From the NCBI GenBank assembly GCA_037962975.1, contig CM075676.1, forward strand, positions 93,132,001 through 93,196,000: DNA of 64,000 nt, given 5' to 3'. Below, one piece after another: positions 24,276 through 34,860 of the stretch. The translations under genes were made by a program, and so were the position numbers. How positions within the stretch are numbered: the stretch's first letter is position 1; each line of letters begins with the position of its first letter. The stretch comes from Clitoria ternatea (taxonomy: Eukaryota; Streptophyta; Magnoliopsida; Fabales; Fabaceae). The notes under the pieces are model-generated. The model searched no databases, was not told where the DNA came from, and saw nothing but the letters and a program-made list of their open reading frames with translations.

Positions 24276-27200
24276 TGTAACACCCCCTGTTACACCTTAA
24301 TAAATTCTAGAAAAATTCATAATTTTTTTTAAAGATATGATTGTTAAAAAGAAACTATCGGAATAAATTATATACATTATTTCTGAAATACCTCACAAAT
24401 ATTATTAAAACTTTATAAAGTATTTGTACATTCATCCGAAGAAAATAAACATTAAACATTATAAGAAATAGAGGAAACTCCATGGCCCAGAAGCAGTTAC
24501 TTATTAACATTATTTATTCATTGGACCACGGTATTCATACCGAGCTCCCTTTCTAGAACGTGCTATATCTACTGCCGAAATTCTTCGATCCTTCCCTCTG
24601 AACCATCAATTTAGAATATATGAAACAAAGACACGGAGAAAGGAGTAAGAAACATAATATAATATTATTGATTAAGACATAAGCAACAAAGGGTTTTCAC
24701 AAACCAATACATAATAATATCAATCACAATCACATACACAATCAATTATGAATGCATGAATGTATGCAATATCTTCATCATAACTTACCTATATATGTGG
24801 GCCCTTAAATTTTAATTTGCACTGGGCCAACCAGGAGTTTACACTGTTCCATAAGTCTGGATAATAATAATATGAACAGCTCAACTGGCATGGAAACACT
24901 TAGAGACTAGTCAGATTGAGAAAGTTTTTATTGTGAAAGTACCCGACACTAGGGAGCTAGCCCAGGTCCCCTGAAGCACCCTTTCACACCCTCTCATCTC
25001 AAGGCTCGTAATTAAGCCTCCTCTAATGTATCCTCGGTTTCTATAATCCGTCCCCAGACAATATCATTTTATTTCACTTTAATGATTCATGATGCATGAA
25101 CTACTCGCGTATTTAGTTGGTTAAGGCTTTTAGAAACTCAATTATTAAATCCCTTAAAGGTTTACAATATTATTTCAATAAATTGTACATTTTCTCAATT
25201 CTCTGAATTTCTGTCCCACAGAAATAAATTTGGTACAGTTTTCAAATCTCACTGAAATTGAGTTTCTAAGCCTTAAATATCTAAAAACTTTCTCATATAA
25301 AACTTTACATAATCTTTCTCAAATTAAATCTTAACAAAATCAAATTTAGGAATCTCAATTATTTCTAAATATCTTTAGTTATTAAGTTGGAAAAAAATAA
25401 AATAATTTTCTTTTAAAAAATTTTGTTTTATTAAAAGAGAATAATTATTAACCAAAAATAGTTAAAATTACAAAATTTTTCTTTAACTCAAGATTTAATT
25501 AATTAATTCTCATAAAATGTTTTCTTTCTAAAATAAATACTGATTTTTTATTCTAAATATTGAAAATAAAGTTAATAAAAATAATTTCTAAGAAAAGAAG
25601 ATTTAAAGTAAAAATTTAAAGAGTAAGGTAAGAAAATTCTTACTGAATTTAGCTTTCCGTCATGCTCGCTATATGCTCAAACTCCACGTCACAAAATCAT
25701 CAATCAAAATCAAGCATTATCAATTATAACTAAATATCATCAATCACATCAAATATTATTAATCATAATTAAATATCAATCAAAATCAAGTCAACAAAGC
25801 ATTATTTATAAATATTATAATTCAAAGTTTAATGGTTATTAATATAGTCAATTTGAGTCCTTTTGATCAATTCCTCGTATAGGTCTATGTAAGTCCATAT
25901 AATCCAGTCCTTGCATAGGTATAGTTCAGTCCATATGGGTCATAATGGTCCAAATCCTTGCATAGGTATAGTCCAGTCCATATAGGTCATAATGGTCCAA
26001 GTCCTTGCATAGGTATGTTAGAGTTAGTTAAACCGGATATTTAATTTAAAATTTATTAAAAATGTTAAGTTAAAAAGTTAATATTTTAAAATAATATTAT
26101 TATTAAATTTAAAAGGAGTAGGGGACTCCTCCCATTATTCTTATGTCTTTTCATATTATACTCTTATCTCACTCCCCCTTACCTTGAGTTGTTACCAAAA
26201 AGAGATTTGCTTTATGCCTCCGATTTCTAGAAATATTAATACCAATCTTATTTCAGTATAAGCATAAGACGAAGATTAAGATTAATACTTAAAACAAAAA
26301 TGGTAAATTTTGAATAGTGAATAGTGAATAGTGAATAGTAAATCGTGAATAGTAACAGTAAATAGTAAAATGTGGATAGTAACGGTAAATAGTAAATCAT
26401 GAATAGTAATGGTAAATAGTAAATCGTGAATAGTAACGGTAAATAGTAAATCATGAATAGTAATGGTAAATAGTAAATCGTGAATAGTAATTTACTATTG
26501 AAATAGTAATTTACTATTGAAATAGTATTTACTATGCAGAATAGTAACTTAAAATAATATTATTTCCAGTATAATAACAGATTTCTAAAAACGATATAAA
26601 AATAACCCAAAAAATATAAAAGAGAAGTATTCTTACCTTAGGATTTTGGCAGAACCTTCTCTCTAAAAACTTTTCTTCTCTCTCTCTCTCTCACTTCCAC
26701 CACTATCTCACTAGCACTACTATATTAAGAAAACTTAATCTGAAATTGTGAATTCTAAAGAAGAAATCCTTCGGTATTTATAGGAAAAAAATTTACTATG
26801 CATTCCATTATTTTAATATAAAAGTACTATACATTTTTAAATTTTTTTATTCCAGGTTACTGTGCACCTTTTGAAAATTTCGTATATGCACAGTGTTTTA
26901 CATAGTAAGTGTCGGCAGAATTATTAAGCCAAATAGTAACCTTTCACTCGGTATATTTTAAATATTCAAAATGAGTCCTTTTTGAAATTTATCGATATTA
27001 TATCAATCCTTACTAATTTTATAACATGTAATATAAAGTTGAAATTTTAAAAATCTAAAATTTTCTGTTAATAAAAATTTATTAATACGTTTCCAATTTT
27101 TTAACGATTGGAAAAAATCAAGATTTTTCTCAAACCGATAATTTTTAGATAAGTCTACTTGAAACGGATTTTAGAAAATTTTCTTATAATTTACATTCAC

Positions 27201-27397
27201 TTTCTTATAAATATTTTTAATTTAAGTCACTTATATGAATTTAAAATTATTTAAAAAATATTATTTTATATAAAAAAATTCCAAAATTCTAAAAAATTCC
27301 AAAAAATCATAAATAATACGTAGATTAAAAAGTTCTAAAGAGCCATAATCTAATTACTTCAAAATTTTAATATAAAAATAAAAATAGGAGTGTTACA
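24276..27397 (-). repeat. 5' LTR of inner gypsy element
   Basis: Near-identical to 16557-19681. The minisatellite copy number differs (26311-26548), with two rather than three terminal hairpin units. Confidence 0.93.
26311..26548. repeat. 27-bp minisatellite and hairpins in partner LTR
   Basis: Same units as 18591-18840 but a different order of ca/tg/cg variants, and only two aatagtaatttactatt palindromes. Confidence 0.85.
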
Positions 27398-27402
27398 CTG
27401 TG
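27398..27402. repeat. TSD of inner gypsy element, right copy (CTGTG)
   Basis: Exact match to 16552-16556. Outer gag sequence continues beyond it. Confidence 0.9.
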
Positions 27403-27619
27403 CTTCAGAGCACTGCAAGCTATCGAAGATTCGTTCAAGGTTCTGAATCTAAGCATAGGCTTGATCAGGCTGAAATCCTCCATAGAATTCAGTCGGTTTT
27501 CTTTTCAAGAAACAATCAATGCTTTGATTGTTACTCGGCTGGGGCTGATTCTGCCTTTCTAGAATATCAGCCACACGCTGAAAGGCAGCAGCCATTACGT
27601 CCATACCATGAGGGTCCAT
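27398..27619 (-). pseudogene. Outer gypsy gag, N-terminal fragment
   Basis: ATG at 27619 (MDPHGMDVMAAAFQRVADIL) lies about 160 bases inside the outer PBS, the usual gag position. The text FYGGFQPDQAYA is followed by an in-frame TAG at 27449-27451, where the family has Trp. Homology then continues (NLERIFDSLQC) to the insertion point of the inner element at 27398. The rest of gag is at 16216-16556. An upstream in-frame start (27655) is possible but less like the family. Confidence 0.8.
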
Positions 27620-27781
27620 TCTTATCCTGAAATAATCATCATACTTTAGTACCACTCATGGATATGAAAGCAATTTATTTATAGTTGATTTCCTTAACTA
27701 CATTACACAACAACAGTGATATGGCTTCACTCGATCATAGCATTTAGTAGTTTAACCTTGGCCTTGGACTTTTCAAGTCTT

Positions 27782-27793
27782 GCTCTGATACCA
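27782..27793 (-). other. PBS (initiator-Met tRNA), outer gypsy element
   Basis: The minus strand reads tggtatcagagc, three bases from the 5' LTR at 27797. Confidence 0.9.
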
Positions 27794-27796
27794 AAA

Positions 27797-30068
27797 TATA
27801 ACATCCTTAATTTTTTTAAAATTAAATTTTCAATAAATCAAGTAAATTTTTCGTAAATAATTTAAACTTCCAATAGAGATCGGATTCAGTCATTAAAAGT
27901 ACCAATTTCTCATCAATCCGACTGACCCATTGGAATGCAATTTAAACATAAATAGACTTTTCATAAATAATTTCATGATTAAAAGAAAATTTGTATTAAT
28001 AAAATTATTGTCACATTACAAAAGCCGGCCGGCCATTTCATAATACAAGAATTATATCACTCGGTAAACACAAGAGCCGGCCAAGGCTTCTACCCAGTTT
28101 ACTATGTACACTATGTATTGTGCATACTAATACATAATGCTCCAGTCGGTGAGTGACTTCAAATGCCATCACCGTGTCCTCTATCCACTGCAAAAATAAT
28201 GAGTAGGGAGTGAGCATAAACATATCAAATAATAGTTATTGAATCAGATTTAAGGTCCAATCCATAACTATACACTTACCACAAACCGAGTCATACAACA
28301 TAAATAGCATTTCCTATCAGTAATCAAAGCATACACACCAAAAATTAGTGCACACCATTGCTCAAACAAATTGATCCATAAGACTGTTAGTTTTGTGTTG
28401 CAACACTGGCTCCCCGAGCCATGATTCAGCACTCGGCTGATTCGGCCATTTTACAGGTACCAAACCGCTCTACGCCCATAATGCAACACTGAGTACCACT
28501 CCCAGAGTGATAGCGGTCCTCTACTCAGTGTTACGGGCCAAAACCCCGAGCCCTGCTCAAGAGGTTGCCTTGAGTCCCACCCAAGGTCCGAGCCCTGCTC
28601 AAGAGGTTGCCTTGAGTCCCACCCAAGGTCTTTTATGAAAGTCATAACATACCTTACATTCATACATTTCACGCATATACTCTCCATGACTCTCATATCA
28701 CTGTCGGTATTAATGTCGGAAATATGTATGTATGTATATATATCAAAACATAAAGCATCATACAAGCGGGGTATCAAAACACATAACACACATATATAAC
28801 ATTTTACTATTACCCCATATCCATTCATAAACTATTTATTTGAAATGAAATACTCCCCCTACCTGGAATTAAGAGCTCTTGCAACACTTAAAGCTTTATC
28901 CAATTCACAGCTTGCGAATTCCGACTGGAATTTCAACTTTGTGCTAATCCAGTGTTTTCTTTATAAAAGAAGAATGAAGACTGATTCCTTTTTCGTTAAT
29001 GGCTTTTTTAGCAGTATTTGGAAGAGGGTGATTACAGATGATATCTTTTCTTTCAAAGGTTTTTCTAAACTCCTTTAACAGTGGAAATTGGTATTTATAT
29101 CATTTATGCAAAGAGACGTGAATGACCAAAAGATATCTGTTGTACTTTTCTTCAGATGCTGAATAAGGAGTAAGCATTTAATGAAAAGGGACAACACATT
29201 AAAGAGGGTCCCATACTTAGGAAAATATCAGAAAAAGACTTTACTAGAAGGTAGAAGAACAGGTTGACATGGAAAGCATCAGACCTGATTCTCGCTTGAG
29301 CGAACTGCTCTCGTTTGAGCGAGAACTGCCCAGTCACCATTTTCCATACTTTTGCTCGAGCGAGGCTCTCTCCAAATAGCCACTTGCTCGGGCGAGAAAT
29401 GTCCACTAACGAATTCCATACTCACTCACTTGAGCGAGGTATCCACCCACTTAAGCGAAACTCGACCAGAGGTCGTCCTTCCCAACACTCGGTTTTTCAC
29501 TCGGGAAGTTATTCTAGAACCGATTCCTCTCATTCGGTCCTTTACTCGATAATTTACATTTAAGCAGACTTATCACTCGATCGGTCATTCACTTGGTGAT
29601 TCACCCTCACACCAACTCAACACTTGATCGATCTACTCTCGGCAATTAATTCCAAGACCGATCATCTCTCACTCGAGTTTCCATTCGGTAAAATAATCCA
29701 GACCGAGTCTTTTCTCACTTGGTATCATTCCACTCAGGAATGTCGTGCTTGGAAACATTCCACTTGAAAAGTTTCAATTCAGAAATACTCCATCCGGAAC
29801 CGTTTTACTCAGATTTCCTTATTCGAAAGCGTCTCATTCGGACACTATTTTCTTAACTTAGAAATAATTTGCTTAATGATGTTTCACTCGGAAACATCTT
29901 AATTCCATTCGGAGATAAGTTTCATGGTCTTACTTCACTCGGTATCGCACCATATTCACTCAGAATATTATATCTCAAACAGCATTCACTCGAAATTTCA
30001 CTCAGAATTTCTTTATTAATCCTCCATAAATGAATTTGCTAAATATTACAAAAACTTGAGATGTTACA
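27797..30068 (-). repeat. 5' LTR of outer gypsy element
   Basis: Homologous throughout to 10069-12299. It is 41 bases longer, accounted for by a 42-bp tandem duplication at 28546-28629. Confidence 0.9.
28546..28629. repeat. 42-bp tandem duplication, private to one LTR
   Basis: ccgagccctgctcaagaggt... is present twice head-to-tail (28546-28587 and 28588-28629). The partner LTR has a single copy near 10820, so it arose after insertion. Confidence 0.92.
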
Positions 30069-30676
30069 TGTATAAAGCTGAACTTGTCCACAATGTAGAC
30101 TATTGCCTTAAAGTCATCCCTAAGCTTGTCTCTCAATCAATGAATGATAGTCTTTTGGCTCCTATAAGTGACGCTGAGATTGAAAGGGCTGTTAAAGCTA
30201 TTCCTCCTCTTAAAGCCCCTGGCCCAAATGGTCTTAATGGCCTTTTCTATAATAAGAATTGGGATATTGTCAAAGATGATGTGATCTCAGCTATCAAGTA
30301 CTTTTTTAGTTCTGGCCAAATCCCCTAAGCAGCCAATTTAACCCTGATTTCTCTGGTCCCCAAGATTCGTAACCCTTAAAAAGTTACTCAGTTTAGGCCA
30401 ATTAGTTACTGTAATTATGTTCCTAAGTTGATTTTAAAAAATTTTCAACTTCGCCTTAAAGCTTTCCTTCCTAGTCTTATTTCCCACAACCAAACTGCCT
30501 TCATTCAGGGTAGACAGATCCAAGATAGCTTGACTATTGGCCAGGAAGTGTTTCATTCACTTAATAGTAACTCAGCTTTCTCTAGTAACCATATGGCTAT
30601 TAAGCTGGATATGAGTAAAGCCTATGATCACATGGATTGGGATTTCCTTCATCAAATCCTTCTCTTCTTTGGTTTC

Positions 30677-30997
30677 TGTTGGAAGTCTCACATCGTCTGC
30701 CTCATCATATTATGCATGGTTTAAATACATGTTGGGCAACTCCAACCATTGCCAATTGGTTTTGGAATAGAACCTTTAACATGGTATCAGAGCCAGAGCA
30801 TTCTTTTCAGTTCTTATGGGCCAAGAGTTGCCCTTTTGTTGTGGGTCAAAAGTTACCCTTGCCTAGTCCGGCAGGCTTCGTTGGAGGGGGTGTGTTGGAA
30901 GTCTCACATCACCTGCCTCATCATATTATGCATGGTTTAAATACATGTTGGGCAACTTCAACCATTGTCAATTGGTTTTGGGATGGAACCTTTAACA
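30677..30997 (+). mobile_element. Complete TRIM retrotransposon, 321 bp
   Basis: Two 105-bp LTRs (30677-30781 and 30893-30997) start tgttggaagtctcacatc and end aacctttaaca. The PBS tggtatcagagc (30782-30793) follows the first and a purine tract (ttggagggggtg, about 30880) precedes the second. The TSD is GTTTC (30672-30676 and 30998-31002). The 111-bp interior has no coding capacity, so it must have moved with proteins from another element. It sits inside the LINE reverse transcriptase, and LINE homology continues on each side. Confidence 0.95.
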
Positions 30998-32969
30998 GTT
31001 TCAATTTTGGTTGGGTAAGCCTTGTCATGTCTTTTGTTAGATCTGTCACCTATATTGTTAATCTCAATGGGTCTAGGAGTCCCCCTTTTAGCCCCCAAAA
31101 AGGTCTTAGGCAAGGAGATCTGTTATCTCTTTATTTGTTTATCTTAGGGGCAGAGGCTTTATCTCACATTCTATCAAGGTTAATGGAGGAAGGATCATTA
31201 TCAGGTATGCCTCTAACTCCGAATTGCCCCAAGCTAACTCACTTGCTCTTTGTAGATGACGCTATTATTCTAGACAAAGCTACAAAAGCTGAATCCTATG
31301 CTATCTTTCAGGGCCTAAATCATTATTCCCAAGCCTCTGGTTAGAGGATTAATACTGCTAAATCAAGGGTGATCTTTGGTAATAGGGTTCAGCATTCTGT
31401 TCGTGTAAAAATTCAGGCTATCCTTAACATGAATAAATGGAATGATGCTGGCAACTACTTAGCTTTACCCACGGGTTGAGGGAGGTTAAAAAGCAAAACG
31501 CTCTCTTAGATAAAACAGAAAATCATGAATAAAATAAAGGGTGGGAAGGAAGCCCTGCTTAACCAAGCTGGGAAAGAAGTGCTTATCAAAGCTGTTCTCC
31601 AAGCTATCCCTTCTTTTGCTATGTCCCTTGTCCGTTTTCCTAAGAATCTGGTCCACTCCATCAACTCTATCATTTCTAATTTTTGGTGGTCTAACCAGAA
31701 AAACAAGAAAGAAATTCATTGGAGAAGCTGGAATTCCCTCTTATTCAGTAAGCATTCAAGTGGCTTGCGTTTTAAGGATATGTACTATCTAAATTCTACA
31801 TACTTAGCCAAGCAAGCATGGAGGGCCCTGAATAACCCAACGACCTTTGGGTACGAATTTTGAAAGGGAAGTATTACCCTAATAATTCCTTGCTTGATCA
31901 AAAGAGGAGAAGAAATAGTTCGTGGGTTTGGAATAGTCTGTTACAAGGGAGGGACATCCTCTTGAAGCTTGGGCAGTGGTCTATTGGCAATGGTCAATAG
32001 GTTTTGATGTTTAAACATAGATGGATGTGGAATAAAGCCTTTTGCTACCAAAATTAGACCTTGGACAATGGTCTTGACATTAATCTGGAAACTATAATCA
32101 ACCAATCTTCCAAATCATGGGATTTTCCTAAGATAAGACAACTGCTCCCGCAATAGTTCTGGCTTTCTGCCCTTCAGACCCCCATTAGTATGTGTGAGGG
32201 GTGGACTGCCTTAGATGGCCCTATTCTACAAACGGGGATTTCACTATCAATTCAGATTACAGGGCAATTAAATAATCAGAAGAGTTGGAAATTTCTAGAC
32301 CTTCTTGTTCATTCAATCCTAGTTCATCTATGTGGAAGTCAATCTGGGGTTCTAAGGTGCCTAAGAAAATCCAGATTTTCATCTGGAAGATATGTCATAA
32401 TCTTATCCTAGTTAAACACAACTTAAGGAAGAAAAGGGTCTTAGAGGATTCCCTCTGCCCCCTGTGTCTGGAAAAGGAGGAAACCATTGAACATGCTCTC
32501 CTCCTTTGTCACTGGACTACACCTATTTGGTTCGGAGCCAACATCCAATGCCATCCTAGAGGAACATATCTCTTCTATAAAATAGTGGATATATAATAAG
32601 CTTCAACTATTCTTCACTAATATATTAGACAACCAGTTTCTAATTGCAAATCTGTTCTATACATTATGGATGATTTGGAAATCTAGAAATAGTTACATAT
32701 TTAATCACACTAATCCTGACCCTGTTCAAATCACTCAACAAATACACCAGAACATCAATAAATTTTATAATGCAAACCAGATTGGGCAAGCCTCTAATAA
32801 CAACATACCTACCCAGAACTTTCAATCTTCTTTGAGACCACCACCCCCTAGTAAAGTCAAGATTAATTCTGATGATTCTTGGCATGACCCGTCGCCGAGA
32901 GCCTCTTCGGGTGTCGTGGCTAGAGATTAACGGGGGGACATTGTCTTTGGTTAATCACTATTCTGCTGG

Positions 32970-33904
32970 TGATCCGGTCTGGACACCGGCCATAAGACTA
33001 AGAGATAATTATCTTAGCTAACTCAGAGTCCAGTCGGTATATTACTGAATAACGATCCAATCAGTAAAAATGTTAACCATCCTCAATCGGCATCATAAGA
33101 TACCGACTGAGTCTGCAACTATACCGGATATCCGAACAGTGACCGAGGTATCGGATACTTCATCCGTTCCCCTTTTACTCGGTGTTGAGAAGCTGTTCCG
33201 GGTCAATCAACCGGTCTCTATCATAACACATGCAATCGGTGTCATCAGTATACATCCGGACTGTAATTCTGTATCAGGCGTTCTCCCTATACCGGTTAGT
33301 CCGGATAACACCATGCACACCGGATAGCATATTCATCACCCGACAGAAGACAACGGGCATTGCTACAGGGACCGATCAATAATTCCCCACACTATGAGCC
33401 AAAATCTGCTCACGGGAATGATCAACTTGTCCCCTAATTCTAGCCTATACTCCCTACGCTTAATATAAAATAGCCACTTGCCTCAATCATGCTGGTGAGT
33501 GCGCATTAAATAATAATATACTTGCATAATGAAGGTTGGTGGTTCCCCACTAACAGTTCCTCGTAAACTGAGCCAATCAGGTATAACAACTTACTTCAGT
33601 TTACGGGGAAGGGACCCCAGTTCCTGGTTCCCGATTCTGGTTTTCTCTCTGATGCATACACCTGATTCCTGTGATCATTTACATTCCATACTTGGAATAT
33701 ATTACTGACTTGAGCGTCGGAGAAACTTCGCAGGTGACACCACCTGTCGCCCACATCAACGCGGGAGGTCGGTGTGAAGGATCTCCAGGACGTCAAGACC
33801 GTTCTCTACATACAGGGACATCGATACGCATGCCGGATATTCACAGATCCGGCTTTCAGACATAGACTTTTCTCATTACTTATGACTGCCCCGACACCGG
33901 ATCC
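32970..33904 (+). mobile_element. Probable solo LTR (Tat/Ogre-like) in LINE RNase H
   Basis: LINE protein homology stops near SLFCW (about 32960) and resumes at DPVSGLINW (about 33910); the roughly 935 bases between are unrelated. The ends are inverted-complementary (tgatccggt / accggatcc). Inside are a TATA-like tataaaatagcc (33465) and tgacttgagcgtcggagaaa followed by cttcgcaggtg (33707-33736), a phrase I associate with plant Tat/Ogre-type LTRs. The flanks (gctgg / cttgg) form only an imperfect TSD. The left half is rich in cggtat / ataccg / atccgg words. Boundaries and clade are inferred. Confidence 0.5.
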
Positions 33905-34576
33905 CTTGGACCCCGTTTCTGGACTGATCAACTGGGCTCCCAACGCTCTCCATGTTGAAGCCTTAGCCTTGAGGGATGCTGTTATCATGGCCCGGAACCT
34001 AGAGTGGGACAATGTTATTTTTGAATTAGATAACCTCAACCTAATTAAGGCATGCATGGGGGAAAGCAAATTCGGGGAAATTGACTCAATGATTAGAGAT
34101 GTTTTTCACCTGAAGCAATTCTTTGCGTCATGTGGCTTCACCTAGACCAGAAGAAGCTCAAACGAAGCAGCACACACAATTGCTCATCTTGCCAAGTCTA
34201 ATGTTTTGGGTAGAAATTGGTGGGTTGGCCCTCCTTTGTGCTTGAGGAAAGTTCTGGTGAAGGACAAGCAGAATATCCCCCCTTGACGGTCCGCTGCCCC
34301 CTGCACCGTCGTGTGTGTTCGTGGCTGCCTCTTCTCAGTCGCTGCTCGTCGTGGTCTCGCGTCTTGGGTTCATCTTATCCAGGTTTCTCCCTTTCAGAGG
34401 GGAGTACTCTGTTCGAGTTGGGCTTCTGGTGTTTTTTAGTTTTTTGGTGCAAGCAGGCCCAAGCTTTACATTGTATCTTAGGCTTTGTGTATTGTTCCCT
34501 ATTGTTTGTTGGGCCCTTTGGCCTCTTTCCTGTTGGAAATATTCAGCATTAACAAAAAAAATTTAAATTTGACTCA

Positions 34577-34725
34577 AAAAAAATAAATTTGACCCCTGAC
34601 AAAAAAAAATTAAATTTGACCCTCTTGTAACTCAAGTGGTTAAGAGCATTTGAGGGTCACCTAGAATAGCAGAGTTCGAGCCATGCCTCTCCCCTCCCCA
34701 AACAAAAAAAAATAAAAAAAATTAA
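34577..34725 (+). mobile_element. tRNA-derived SINE just beyond the LINE tail
   Basis: An A-box-like aactcaagtggttaagag (34628 on) and a B-box-like gagttcgagcc (34671 on) stand about 43 bases apart. A pyrimidine stretch and an A-rich tail (aaacaaaaaaaaataaaaaaa) follow. A repeated taaatttgaccc flanks its start. The copy is short and its family is not identified. Confidence 0.5.
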
Positions 34726-34860
34726 ATTGATGATTTCACCAAGAAAAGTTAAATTTATGATTTTCTTCCAAAAATAAATTAAATTTATGATTTTTATATA
34801 AAAATAAATAAATTTATGATTTTACCCAAAAATAAATAAATTTATGATGGTTATAATTTT
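34726..34860. repeat. Degenerate tandem repeat, taaatttatgatttt unit
   Basis: Four copies of (a)aaattTATGATTTT/GG separated by cc-aaaaataaat spacers, period about 30-35 bases. Confidence 0.6.

Larger units (their letters stand above)
16557..27397 (-). mobile_element. Inner Ty3/gypsy chromovirus (Tekay/Del-like), 10.8 kb
   Basis: LTRs at 16557-19681 and 24276-27397 (3125 and 3122 bp) start tgtaacac and end gtgttaca. The PBS is at 24261-24272, the PPT at 19683-19695 and the TSD is CTGTG on both sides. It is inserted in the gag of the outer element. The LTR pair differs by only about 1 per 100 bases over the first 800 bases by eye, so it is younger than its host. Coding sequence is largely intact except for one frameshift and two stops in pol. 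Confidence 0.93.
10069..30068 (-). mobile_element. Outer Ty3/gypsy chromovirus (Tekay/Del-like), split by a second one
   Basis: LTRs at 10069-12299 and 27797-30068 (2231 and 2272 bp) read tgtaacatcc...ggatgttata on the minus strand. A PBS complementary to initiator-Met tRNA lies at 27782-27793 and a polypurine tract at 12301-12313. TSDs are TGTAC and TGTAT. The order gag-protease-RT-RNase H-integrase-chromodomain on the minus strand defines Ty3/gypsy, and the C-terminal chromodomain with long LTRs fits Tekay/Del. Without the inner element it would be about 9.2 kb. By eye the two LTRs differ at roughly 3 per 100 bases over their first 400 bases, more than the inner pair, as nesting requires. 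Confidence 0.9.
30069..34286 (+). pseudogene. LINE ORF2, 3' part: RT, zinc-binding and RNase H domains
   Basis: The frame resumes at the TSD (30069). Reverse transcriptase blocks: IPPLKAPGPNGLNGLF (about 30190), FRPISYCNYVPKL, TAFIQGRQIQDS, KLDMSKAYDHMDW (30606 on), GLRQGDLLSLYLF (about 31104) and FVDDAI (31250-31267), where plant L1s usually have FADD. Then come the AGKEVLIKAVLQAIP block (31570), the zinc-binding region (CPLCLEKEETIEHALLLC, about 32455) and an RNase H-like end (HVEALALRDAV, about 33955), finishing at TGA 34286. A TRIM (30677-30997) and a probable solo LTR (32970-33904) interrupt it, plus numerous stops and frameshifts. Confidence 0.85.
6806..34576 (+). mobile_element. L1-type LINE with nested insertions (14-bp TSD)
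   Basis: The 14-bp direct repeat ttaaatttgactca occurs at 6806-6819 and 34563-34576. The second copy directly follows an A-rich tail (aacaaaaaaaat), the hallmark of target-primed reverse transcription. The element therefore occupies 6820-34562. Subtracting the nested elements (10069-30073, 30677-31002 and about 32970-33904) leaves roughly 6.5 kb, the usual size of a plant L1. Order: 5' UTR (6820-7266), ORF1, ORF2 with endonuclease, reverse transcriptase, zinc-binding and RNase H domains, 3' UTR (34287-34550), poly(A). Both ORFs carry several stops, so it is inactive. Confidence 0.85.

Noticed and set aside
34217..34552. Two overlapping frames of about 83-111 aa with hydrophobic content
   Set aside because: They occupy the LINE 3' UTR, after the RNase H stop and before the poly(A) tail.
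34628..34685. Functional tRNA gene
   Set aside because: A and B boxes are present, but no cloverleaf with acceptor stem pairing could be built by eye, and an A-rich tail follows; a SINE fits better.
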